Of a stretch of DNA of 64,000 bases, positions 56,853 through 64,000 are shown one piece after another. The notes beneath the pieces are model-generated. The model did no database searches, was not told the origin of the DNA, and saw only the letters and a program-made list of their open reading frames with translations. The position numbers were made by a program, and so were the translations under genes. The DNA is from CAXXOK01 sp963678055 (GTDB taxonomy: Bacteria; Bacillota; Clostridia; Christensenellales; Aristaeellaceae), in assembly GCA_963678055.1 (NCBI GenBank), contig OY782679.1:620001-684000 (forward strand), in the 5' to 3' direction. Position 1 is the stretch's first letter. The number at the start of each line of letters is the position of its first letter.

Positions 56853-57560
56853 TTAGTTACCCGTTGTCGGCTCCGGAGCCGGCTGGGTGGTTTCCTGGGG
56901 CGTGTCGGTTGTCGTGTCTTCGGCGGGTTGATCGTTGGTCATCGTGTACACAATGCGCACACCGCGTCCGCGACCGTTGTTAAACGTATACACCTGCGTG
57001 TTTTCATCGTTTAACAATTCCTGAACCTGCTGAATGCGCTGTGCGTTTTGCACCCTGCGCTGGAACACCACCGCGTTGGAATGGACCAAGCGTGCGACCG
57101 AGTGGAAAACAAGCTTGGCATCGGTAGCGAGATCGCTTTGCGACAGGAAGCTGCGGTACATTTCCAGTGCGCTGCCTTCGGCCTGCGTAATCATCGCATA
57201 GGCATCGGCTTGGGTTTCCGGCAGGTCTGCGGTAGTGGCTACCGTCGGCAGGGTTATATTGTTGGCCTTGAGCAGCATTTCAAGCAGGACAATCTGGGTT
57301 TCCATATCAATGCCCGCAAGACTGCGGTTGTCGGGAAAAGCCTCGGCATAGGCGGCAAAATCTGCCTGACGCTGGTACGCGTCTTGCATGGCCCGGGTGA
57401 GCATTTCGTCAAGCGGGATCACGGCAGCAGGGGCCTGGGTGCCTTCATCAGTCAGGTCCGTATCGACGGCGGGGGCTACATCCTCGGCCATTGCAGTAGC
57501 AACGCCGGTCAGCAGCATGGTTAGAGCCAGTAGAAGTGATAGGATTTGTTTGTGTTTCAT
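56853..57560 (-). CDS. Secreted helical protein, DUF2202/ferritin-like candidate
   Basis: Start chosen at ATG 57560, seven bases after GAGGTG. The 235-residue protein has a signal peptide (MKHKQILSLLLALTMLLTGVATAMA) and a helical central part of about 140 residues (LDEMLTRAMQDAYQRQADFAAY, ETQIVLLEMLLKANNI, ALEMYRSFLSQSDLATDAKLVFHSVARLVH) that could be a ferritin-like bundle as in DUF2202. The metal-ligand pattern is incomplete. A Thr/Pro-rich tail (TTTDTPQETTQPAPEP) looks surface-exposed. Function unknown. Confidence 0.6.
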   Translation of the reverse strand: MKHKQILSLLLALTMLLTGVATAMAEDVAPAVDTDLTDEGTQAPAAVIPLDEMLTRAMQDAYQRQADFAAYAEAFPDNRSLAGIDMETQIVLLEMLLKANNITLPTVATTADLPETQADAYAMITQAEGSALEMYRSFLSQSDLATDAKLVFHSVARLVHSNAVVFQRRVQNAQRIQQVQELLNDENTQVYTFNNGRGRGVRIVYTMTNDQPAEDTTTDTPQETTQPAPEPTTGN

Positions 57561-57791
57561 GTTCATTCACCTCAAATTTATTTTGTTGGGCGGGATTACC
57601 GTAAGGCCATTGTAGCAAGCAAATATGGACAAACTTTGATGGATTTATCATCAGCTTGTAAATTGAGCGTGAAGGAAATTCAAACAAAGTTTGCACACCG
57701 GCGATGAAAGCTGCGCTGGAACCGGTTGCAACCCGATAATACCGAGGATAGGACAAGCTCTGTAAACCTTGCCCCAGGCAGGGCGGATTTG

Positions 57792-57821
57792 TTGTCATCC
57801 TCTCTGAAATCATGCTATAAT
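57792..57821 (+). promoter_or_regulatory. Promoter of secA
   Basis: TTGTCA (57792-57797), 18 bases, TATAAT (57816-57821), about 85 bases before the secA start. The rest of the gap from 57561 holds only a long-range inverted repeat (CAAACTTTG near 57630, CAAAGTTTG near 57685) that I do not interpret. Confidence 0.6.
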
Positions 57822-57906
57822 TAAAATTGGTGCAAACAGCTGATTCACACAGGAATCCAGCGCACCAAAACACCGCTTGTTTGCAAACAAAGGAGAGATA
57901 ACGCCA

Positions 57907-60648
57907 TTGGCACTTACTGATATGCTCAAAAAAATGCTGGGGCAGTCCAACGAGGCCGAAGTGAAGCGGCTGGAGAAGATTGCCAACCAGGTTCTGGCCA
58001 AGGAAGCCGAGTATTCCGCACTGACGGATGACGCGCTTCGCCAAAAAACAGATGAATTCAAGGCGCAGCTCAAGGATGGAAAAACGCTGGACGATATTCT
58101 GCCCGATGCCTTTGCGGCGTTCCGCGAGGCCGTTTGGCGGGTCGACGAAAAGCGGCTCTTCCTCGTACAGATTATCGGTGCGGTTTGCCTGCACCAGGGG
58201 CGCATCGCCGAGATGAAAACAGGCGAAGGTAAAACCCATACCGCTACACTGGCTGCGTACCTGAATGCACTCACGGGCGAAGGCGTACACATCGTAACCG
58301 TGAATGATTATCTGGCCAAGTTCCAGGGCGAGTGGATGGGCAACATCTTCCGCTACATGGGCATTTCGGTGGGCATCATCGTGCACGGGCTGGACAATGC
58401 CCAGCGCCGCGCCGCCTATGCCTGTGATGTCACCTACGGCACCAACAACGAAATGGGCTTTGATTACCTGCGTGACAACATGGTCATTCGTGAGCCGGAT
58501 ATGGTGCAGCGCAGTCATGTGTTTGCCATCGTGGATGAAGTTGACTCCATTTTAATTGATGAAGCCAGAACACCGCTGATTATCTCCGGTCAGGGGGACG
58601 ATTCTTCCGATATGTACGAAAAGGCCGACCGTTTTGTCAGCCGCTTGCGGGAAGAGGAAGACTATACCATCGCCGAGAAGGAAAAGGCCGTGACCCTTAC
58701 CGAGGAGGGCGTGGAAAAAGCACAGAAGTCCTTCAACGTGGAAAACATTGCCGATCTGGAAAACGCCGACCTCTACCATTATATTTTAAACGCGCTCAAA
58801 GCCCATGCTATGATGAAACGCGATGTGGACTATGTGGTGCAAAACGGCGAAGCGGTGATTGTGGACGAGTTCACTGGCCGCCTGATGGTTGGGCGCCGCT
58901 ATTCCGACGGCCTCCATCAGGCGATTGAAGCCAAAGAGCATGTGAAGGTCAACCGGGAGAGCAAAACGCTTGCGACCATTACCTTCCAAAACTATTTCCG
59001 CATGTACAAGAAGATCTCCGGTATGACCGGTACGGCCAAGACCGAAGAGGAAGAATTCCAGGGCATATATAACCTGGACGTCGTGCAGGTGCCCACCAAC
59101 AGACCCATGATTCGCGATGACATGAACGATATCGTCTATAAAAACCAGAAGGCCAAGTTCATGGCTGTCGTGCAGGAGATCATTGCCCGTCACCAGACCG
59201 GGCAGCCGATTCTGGTCGGTACCGTAAACGTGGAAACATCCGAGCTGGTGTCTACCCTCATTTCGCGCCAAGGTGTTAAGCATGAGGTATTGAACGCCAA
59301 GAACCATGAAAAAGAAGCCGAGATTGTGGCGCAGGCCGGCTCGGTAAACGCCGTGACTATCGCCACCAACATGGCCGGTCGTGGTACGGATATTCTGCTG
59401 GGCGGCAACCCGGACTTCCTGGCCCGCCGTAAAATGCGGCAGGACGGTCTGGATGAAGAATTGATCATGGAAGCCATCGGGCACAATGAAGATGTATCCC
59501 CGGAGGTACTGACCGCCCGGAAAACCTATCAGGACTATTTTCAAAGCTTTAAAAAGGAAACCGATGCCGAGCACGAGCGCGTGATTGCGCTGGGCGGGCT
59601 GCACATCATCGGTACCGAGCGGCACGAAAGCCGCCGTATCGACAACCAGCTGCGCGGCCGCTCCGGCCGTCAGGGCGATCCGGGGTCTTCGCAGTTCTTT
59701 ATCTCCCTGCAGGACGAGGTTATGCGTCTGTTCGGCTCGGAGCGTATCGCCCCGATGGTGGAACGCCTGGGCCTGAAAGATGACGAACCGCTGGAAGCTG
59801 GTATCCTCACCAAGCAGATTGAATCGGCCCAGAAGCGCATTGAAGGCCGCAACTTCGACATCCGCAAAAACGTACTGGAATATGACGATGTCATGAACAA
59901 GCAGCGCGAGCTGATCTACTCCCAGCGCCGTGACATATTAAAGGGCGATAACATGCGCCAAACTGTGATCGGCATGATTCACAACATGGTGGATGCGACT
60001 GCCGAGCGCAACTTTACCGGAGATGGCAGCTACGACTGGAGTTTGGATGATGCCCGTGAGTATCTGGAAAAGCTTTGCCTGAAACCTGGTGATATCGACA
60101 AGCATAAAGACTATCTGGAGACGGCCGAAGAATCGGACGAGTTTGCCGATATGCTCAAAACGGATGCCGAAGCGTTCTATCAGGAGCGGGAAGCGACCCT
60201 GTCGGAGCTTGGCATCGACATGCGCGAGTTTGAACGCGTGGTGCTGTTAAACGCTATCGACCGCCACTGGATGGACCATATCGACGCCATGGACGACCTG
60301 CGCAACGGCATCGGCCTGCGCGCCTATGGGCAGCGCAACCCTGTGCAGGAATACAAAATGGAAAGCTACGACATGTTCAACGACATGGTGTATCTGATCC
60401 GTGAAGATGCCCTGCGCAGGCTGTACCAAAGCCATGTGGAACGTCTGCCGGAACGCCGCAAGACCGCAGACCCCGCTAAATTGCAGGAGGGCTTTGCCGG
60501 TAAGAACCGCGTGGCCGAAGGCGCAAAAGCTCCGCAGGGCGGCGCGCCCAAAAATATCAACACCCCCGGCGCGGTAGGGCGCAATCAGCCGTGCCCCTGT
60601 GGCTCTGGCAAGAAATACAAGCACTGCCACGGCAAAACATCTAGCTGA
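57907..60648 (+). CDS. secA: Preprotein translocase ATPase SecA
   Basis: Start chosen at TTG 57907, ten bases after AAGGAGAGAT. The 913-residue ATPase has all SecA landmarks: Walker A MKTGEGKTHTATLAAYLNAL, VNDYLA, AFAIVDEVDSILIDEARTPLIISG, SKTLATITFQNYFRMYKKISGMTGTAKTE, NMAGRGTDI and the helical-scaffold DAMDDLRNGIGLRAYGQRNPVQEYK. It ends with the zinc-binding SEC-C motif CPCGSGKKYKHCHG. It pushes unfolded secretory proteins through SecYEG, and serves the many signal-peptide proteins in this window. Confidence 0.97.
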   Translation: MALTDMLKKMLGQSNEAEVKRLEKIANQVLAKEAEYSALTDDALRQKTDEFKAQLKDGKTLDDILPDAFAAFREAVWRVDEKRLFLVQIIGAVCLHQGRIAEMKTGEGKTHTATLAAYLNALTGEGVHIVTVNDYLAKFQGEWMGNIFRYMGISVGIIVHGLDNAQRRAAYACDVTYGTNNEMGFDYLRDNMVIREPDMVQRSHVFAIVDEVDSILIDEARTPLIISGQGDDSSDMYEKADRFVSRLREEEDYTIAEKEKAVTLTEEGVEKAQKSFNVENIADLENADLYHYILNALKAHAMMKRDVDYVVQNGEAVIVDEFTGRLMVGRRYSDGLHQAIEAKEHVKVNRESKTLATITFQNYFRMYKKISGMTGTAKTEEEEFQGIYNLDVVQVPTNRPMIRDDMNDIVYKNQKAKFMAVVQEIIARHQTGQPILVGTVNVETSELVSTLISRQGVKHEVLNAKNHEKEAEIVAQAGSVNAVTIATNMAGRGTDILLGGNPDFLARRKMRQDGLDEELIMEAIGHNEDVSPEVLTARKTYQDYFQSFKKETDAEHERVIALGGLHIIGTERHESRRIDNQLRGRSGRQGDPGSSQFFISLQDEVMRLFGSERIAPMVERLGLKDDEPLEAGILTKQIESAQKRIEGRNFDIRKNVLEYDDVMNKQRELIYSQRRDILKGDNMRQTVIGMIHNMVDATAERNFTGDGSYDWSLDDAREYLEKLCLKPGDIDKHKDYLETAEESDEFADMLKTDAEAFYQEREATLSELGIDMREFERVVLLNAIDRHWMDHIDAMDDLRNGIGLRAYGQRNPVQEYKMESYDMFNDMVYLIREDALRRLYQSHVERLPERRKTADPAKLQEGFAGKNRVAEGAKAPQGGAPKNINTPGAVGRNQPCPCGSGKKYKHCHGKTSS

Positions 60649-60706
60649 TCAAGCCGTACAGTCTGCTTAGAGAAGGCAGCAGAATGCCCTGCCACGTGAG
60701 GAATGA

Positions 60707-61171
60707 ATGACGCAGAGTTTAGATAATGCTACCATCCGCCTGATGACGATCGACGATTACGATGCTGTGTACGCCCTTTGGCTGGCTACGCCGGGCATGG
60801 GGCTCAACTCGGTGGATGATACGCGAGATGGTATTGCAAAGTACCTGCGGAGGAATCCAAGCACCTGTTTTGTCGCAGAGGCCGATGGGGAGCTCATCGC
60901 TGTGATTTTATGCGGGCACGACGGGCGGCGCGGCGTAATTCATCATACCGCAGTGCGGGCGGATTGGCAGCGGCGCGGTGTGGGCAAAGCTCTGTGGAAG
61001 GCTGTTGCTGAAGCGCTGAAAGCAGAGGGCATAGCCAAAGCCTGGCTCGTGGTGTTTAAACACAACGAGAAGGGCAGCACATTTTGGGAACAAGAGGGGT
61101 TTGTGTACCGCGATGACCTGCATTTTATGGGGATAACGCTGGACGAAACCCTGATCCGAATCGAACCATAG
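60707..61171 (+). CDS. GNAT-family N-acetyltransferase
   Basis: The 154-residue protein has TIRLMTIDDYDAVYALWLAT, a central HTAVRADWQRRGVGKALWKAVAEALK with the acetyl-CoA loop RRGVGKA, and NEKGSTFWEQEGFVYRDDL. It is a single-domain acetyltransferase of the RimI-like shape, but its target is unknown. It lies 58 bases after secA and ten bases before prfB on the same strand, so it shares their transcript. Confidence 0.85.
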   Translation: MTQSLDNATIRLMTIDDYDAVYALWLATPGMGLNSVDDTRDGIAKYLRRNPSTCFVAEADGELIAVILCGHDGRRGVIHHTAVRADWQRRGVGKALWKAVAEALKAEGIAKAWLVVFKHNEKGSTFWEQEGFVYRDDLHFMGITLDETLIRIEP

Positions 61172-61181
61172 GAGTACAGAT

Positions 61182-62279
61182 ATGATTGATATTGACAGGT
61201 ATCGCCAATCCCTGGACGCGTTGCGCGACAGCGTGCAAAAGTCCAGCGAGGGATTGCATTTACCGCAGCTGGAGGAAGAACTGGCAGAACTCAAGGAAGA
61301 GATGAACGCGCCGGACTTTTGGAACGATTTGGAACGGTCCAAACAGGTGAATATGCGCCTGAGCCAGATTGAACAAAAGATCAATCTTATCGCCAGTTTA
61401 AAGTCCCGCATGGACGATGTGGATGCGATGCTCATGCTGCTGTCCGAGGAGGAAGATGCGGAGATCGCCGCCGAGTGCGAAAAAGAACTTGCCGCACTGG
61501 AGATGGATGCCGACGCGCTGGAACTGGAAACCCTGATGCGCGGCGAGTACGACCACTGCTCCTGCATACTCAGCTTGCATGCCGGTGCAGGCGGCACCGA
61601 GGCCCAAGACTGGACACAGATGCTGTTTCGCATGTACACCCGCTACTGCGAGCGTATGGGCTTCAAGGTGACCATTAACGACCTGCTGGACGGCGACGAG
61701 GCTGGCATCAAGTCCGTTACCTTTGAAGTGGAAGGCGAGAACGCCTACGGATACCTGCGCTCCGAGCGCGGGGTGCACCGCCTAGTGCGTATCAGCCCGT
61801 TTGATTCCAACGCCCGCCGCCATACCTCCTTTGCATCGCTGGATGTGGCCCCCATTTTGCCGGAAGACGACAATTTTGAGGTCAATATGGAGGAAGTCCG
61901 CATCGACACCTACCGCGCGGGCGGCGCCGGCGGCCAGCACGTCAACCGTACTGACTCCGCTGTGCGTATGACCCATGTCCCCACCGGGATTGTTGCCCAG
62001 TGCCAAAACGAGCGCAGCCAGATGCAAAATCGCGAGGTCTGCCTGCGTATCCTTAAAGGCCGTTTGATGGAGCAGCGCATGCGCGAAAAAGAAGAGCAAA
62101 TGGCAGATATCAAAGGCGAGCTGAAGAAGATTGAGTGGGGCAGCCAAATTCGCAGCTATGTGTTCCAGCCGTACACCATGGTGAAAGACCACCGCACCGG
62201 CTTTGAGGTCGGCGGGGTGGACGGCGTGATGGATGGCAATATTTCCGGCTTTATTACCGCGTATCTGAAACGAATGTAA
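61182..62279 (+). CDS. prfB: Peptide chain release factor 2 (RF2)
   Basis: The 365-residue protein has the RF2 stop-codon-reading tripeptide SPF (205-207, in VRISPFDSNARR), which recognises UGA and UAA. The peptidyl-hydrolysis GGQ lies at 250-252 in RAGGAGGQHVNRTDSAVR. The N-terminal coiled coil is complete in one frame from ATG 61182: the programmed +1 frameshift site (CTTTGA) that most bacterial prfB genes use for autoregulation is absent. GGAG precedes the start. Confidence 0.95.
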   Translation: MIDIDRYRQSLDALRDSVQKSSEGLHLPQLEEELAELKEEMNAPDFWNDLERSKQVNMRLSQIEQKINLIASLKSRMDDVDAMLMLLSEEEDAEIAAECEKELAALEMDADALELETLMRGEYDHCSCILSLHAGAGGTEAQDWTQMLFRMYTRYCERMGFKVTINDLLDGDEAGIKSVTFEVEGENAYGYLRSERGVHRLVRISPFDSNARRHTSFASLDVAPILPEDDNFEVNMEEVRIDTYRAGGAGGQHVNRTDSAVRMTHVPTGIVAQCQNERSQMQNREVCLRILKGRLMEQRMREKEEQMADIKGELKKIEWGSQIRSYVFQPYTMVKDHRTGFEVGGVDGVMDGNISGFITAYLKRM

Positions 62280-62300
62280 GCGGCGCGAAAGGAAAAAGGC

Positions 62301-63080
62301 ATGGACCCATACCTGGTACCAAGCAGACCGTATCCGCGCAGGCGCACCAGCTTTTTAGGCGCGCTTGTTTCCTTTGCGCTTGCGCTGTGTTTGACGGCGC
62401 TGAGTATTGGCTATGCCGCCGGCGTGCATGTGACCGATCTGGAGCGCTTCCGCCAAGCGGCCGATACCGCGCTGGTGCAAACGGAGATCATGTCCGCTAC
62501 GGATGCGGAGCGCTTTGCTCAGGAGACCATCGGGTATATCACGGGTCGCCGCGCCGGTTGGCTGACGGCGATCACCGTGGAGGGGGAGGCGTTCCCGGTA
62601 CCGGAGAGCTTTTCTGAGCACATGGCGCAGGTGCAGCAATGGGTGATGGCGTTTCGCTATATGCTGCCACTGATGATTGTTTGCGTGATCGCGCTTGTAT
62701 TTTTAACACTGCTTGGCGGGGCGGCCATGCGAACGCGTACCTTCTCCCCGCGCTTTTATTACCTGGGCGTGACCCTGCCGTTACTGGTGATAGGGATTGC
62801 GTTTCTATGGGTGATGATTGATTTTGCAAGTTTCTGGGAGATGCTGCATAACATTTTCATTCCAGGCGGCATTTTCGCGGCCGATGAGCCTGTCATGCGG
62901 CTGTTCCCTGTGACCATGTTTCAGGAGTATGCCATGCCAATCGGCCTGACGCTTTTGTACCTGATGGCGGGTATCCTGCTGCTGCCTTTGATTTTAACGT
63001 TGATCGACCGGCGTGCCCTGCGGCGCAGGCAGGAGCGGCAACTGCAGGCAATGCCGTACGATCCGATGGAGTACCGTTGA
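62301..63080 (+). CDS. Integral membrane protein, DUF1461 (TIGR01906) family
   Basis: The 259-residue protein has a helix at 20-40, an exterior region of about 90 residues with LERFRQAADTAL and RRAGWLTAITVEGEAF, three helices between about 115 and 180, DFASFWEMLHNIFIPGGIFAADEPVMRLFP, and a last helix. The D...W..H..FF/IF element is the conserved core of TIGR01906 proteins, which are common in Firmicutes and unassigned. Its stop overlaps the tsaD start (TGATG), so the two are coupled. Confidence 0.82.
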   Translation: MDPYLVPSRPYPRRRTSFLGALVSFALALCLTALSIGYAAGVHVTDLERFRQAADTALVQTEIMSATDAERFAQETIGYITGRRAGWLTAITVEGEAFPVPESFSEHMAQVQQWVMAFRYMLPLMIVCVIALVFLTLLGGAAMRTRTFSPRFYYLGVTLPLLVIGIAFLWVMIDFASFWEMLHNIFIPGGIFAADEPVMRLFPVTMFQEYAMPIGLTLLYLMAGILLLPLILTLIDRRALRRRQERQLQAMPYDPMEYR

Positions 63081-64000
63081 TGATGAAACCATATCGTATT
63101 TTAGCGCTGGAAACCAGCTGTGATGAAACGGCCGCCGCTGTGGTGGAAAACGGCCGGAGGATTATCTCCAATGCTGTGTTTTCGCAAATTGATTTGCATA
63201 CAATTTACGGCGGCGTGGTACCGGAAATCGCCAGCCGCGCCCATGTGGATGCCTGTGACCGCATGATTGACCAGGCCTTGCAGGATGCCGGGATGACTCT
63301 GTCTGAGGTCGATGCCTTGGCCGTCACTTACGGGCCGGGGCTTGTGGGAGCGCTGCTGATCGGCGTCAACTGCATGAAGGGCATAAGCTTTGCCACGGGC
63401 AAGCCGCTGATTCCCGTTAATCACATCGAGGGGCATGTCAGCGCGAATTTCCTGTCAACCCCGTCGCTTGAACCGCCGTTTGTCTGCCTGGTTGTGTCCG
63501 GCGGGCACAGCCATTTGGTAACCGTGGAGGATTATGGCCGCTACACCCTGCTTGGGCAAACGGCTGATGACGCGGCGGGCGAAGCCTTTGATAAGGGTGC
63601 CAGAGTACTGGGACTTCCCTACCCCGGCGGGCCGCACTTAAGCAAGCTTGCCGAGGGCGGCGATCCAAACTTTCTGCCGCTGCCGCGGCCCAAGGCCGAA
63701 GGCAAGTACGATTTTAGCTTTTCGGGGCTGAAAACAGCGTTCATCAACGCCGTGCATAACAGGGAGCAAAAGGGGGAGGCACTGCCCAAAGCCGATCTGG
63801 CCGCATCCTACCAGCAGGCGATTGTGGACAGCCTTTGCAATAAAACCATCCAGGCTGTGCTGGACAGCGGACTGGATACCTTGTGCCTGGCCGGGGGCGT
63901 GAGCGCGAACACACAGCTGCGTGCGCAGATGGCGGACCTGGCAAAGCAACACGGGTTCCGGCTTTGCATGCCGGAGATTGCCCTGTGTACCGACAACGCC
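63080..64000 (+). CDS. tsaD: tRNA threonylcarbamoyladenosine synthase subunit TsaD (cut by the window end)
   Basis: Start at ATG 63080 (or 63083), overlapping the previous stop. The 307 codons present read RILALETSCDETAAAVVENG, GGVVPEIASRAHVD, YGPGLVGALLIGV, the metal-binding NHIEGH, SGGHSHLV, GEAFDKGARVLGLPYPGGP, SFSGLKTA and GGVSANTQLR. This is TsaD (Gcp/YgjD), which transfers threonylcarbamoyl to A37 of ANN-decoding tRNAs together with TsaB and TsaE. About 30 residues are missing at the C-terminus. Confidence 0.95.
   Translation, partial: MMKPYRILALETSCDETAAAVVENGRRIISNAVFSQIDLHTIYGGVVPEIASRAHVDACDRMIDQALQDAGMTLSEVDALAVTYGPGLVGALLIGVNCMKGISFATGKPLIPVNHIEGHVSANFLSTPSLEPPFVCLVVSGGHSHLVTVEDYGRYTLLGQTADDAAGEAFDKGARVLGLPYPGGPHLSKLAEGGDPNFLPLPRPKAEGKYDFSFSGLKTAFINAVHNREQKGEALPKADLAASYQQAIVDSLCNKTIQAVLDSGLDTLCLAGGVSANTQLRAQMADLAKQHGFRLCMPEIALCTDNA

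Noticed and set aside
57630..57693. Long-range inverted repeat CAAACTTTG / CAAAGTTTG
   Set aside because: The arms are short for a 46-base loop and match no known element; could be chance.
61182..61300. Programmed frameshift in prfB
   Set aside because: I looked for CTTTGA or a similar slippery stop near codon 25 and found an uninterrupted frame.
1..64000. CRISPR arrays, tRNA or rRNA genes, prophage or insertion sequences
   Set aside because: No regularly spaced repeats, no cloverleaf or rRNA-like stretch, and no transposase or integrase motif was seen on reading.

Overview
The window looks like a chromosomal piece of an anaerobic, Gram-positive-type bacterium of the Clostridia, lineage not resolved. 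The reasons are lipoprotein and Sec signal peptides with strong AGGAGG-type ribosome binding sites, a CymR-like Rrf2 regulator next to cysK, and DUF1836 and DUF1461 proteins. An oxygen- and NO-stress set typical of strict anaerobes (rubredoxin, hybrid cluster protein, desulfoferrodoxin) and a ferredoxin-dependent membrane complex point the same way. I saw no rRNA, tRNA, CRISPR array, phage gene or intact insertion sequence.

Layout. 1-4.9 kb is a decaying region of secreted proteins: SH3-domain and peptidoglycan-binding fragments, a secreted beta-propeller-like gene with a stop codon inside its signal peptide, a short dispersed repeat, and two intact secreted proteins. 5-7.2 kb holds a WecE-type sugar aminotransferase and a GT2 glycosyltransferase. 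7.3-9.1 kb has two exported double-rhodanese proteins. 9.3-14.5 kb has a GT39-like membrane glycosyltransferase and a four-gene operon (ATP-grasp enzyme plus an SsuABC/NMT1-type ABC importer). 14.6-19 kb is a sulfur-trafficking cluster: TusA, LysR regulator, YedE half, TusA, YedE half, thioredoxin-reductase-like flavoprotein. 19.2-22.1 kb is a MATE/SDR/MerR unit that looks AT-richer than its surroundings. 22.4-27.2 kb contains thioredoxin, a Crp/Fnr regulator, a CoA-disulfide-reductase/rhodanese fusion, a DUF1836 protein and an SGNH hydrolase.

27.3-38.3 kb is the most striking part: an ArsR regulator followed by 13 tightly packed genes in the order of the archaeal Mbx/Mbs membrane complex. 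They are Mrp antiporter subunits, two large proton-pumping subunits, and NuoH/B/C/D-like subunits. The last gene fuses the NuoI-like ferredoxin subunit to an NfnB/GltD flavoprotein. The NuoD-like subunit lacks the nickel-iron cysteines, so this should not be a hydrogenase. A ferredoxin:NAD(P)H or sulfane-sulfur reductase coupled to Na+/H+ transport is the best reading.

38.4-44.8 kb carries a few unassigned proteins and the Crp/Fnr-ferredoxin-cupin-rubredoxin-Hcp-desulfoferrodoxin stress set. 44.8-47.7 kb is CymR-cysK-metY (sulfide assimilation). 47.7-57.6 kb holds YibE/F, alkaline phosphatase, GNAT, two paralogous secreted cadherin-like proteins around a nitroreductase, another large membrane glycosyltransferase and a secreted protein. 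57.9-64 kb is housekeeping: secA, GNAT, prfB, DUF1461, tsaD (cut by the window end).

Taken together, the window reads as a sulfane-sulfur economy. Exported rhodaneses handle sulfur outside, YedE/TusA import and carry it, and thioredoxin and CoADR-type flavoproteins reduce it. The Mbx-like complex may conserve energy, and CysK/MetY fix the resulting sulfide. The individual assignments rest on sequence motifs; the joined pathway is my inference.
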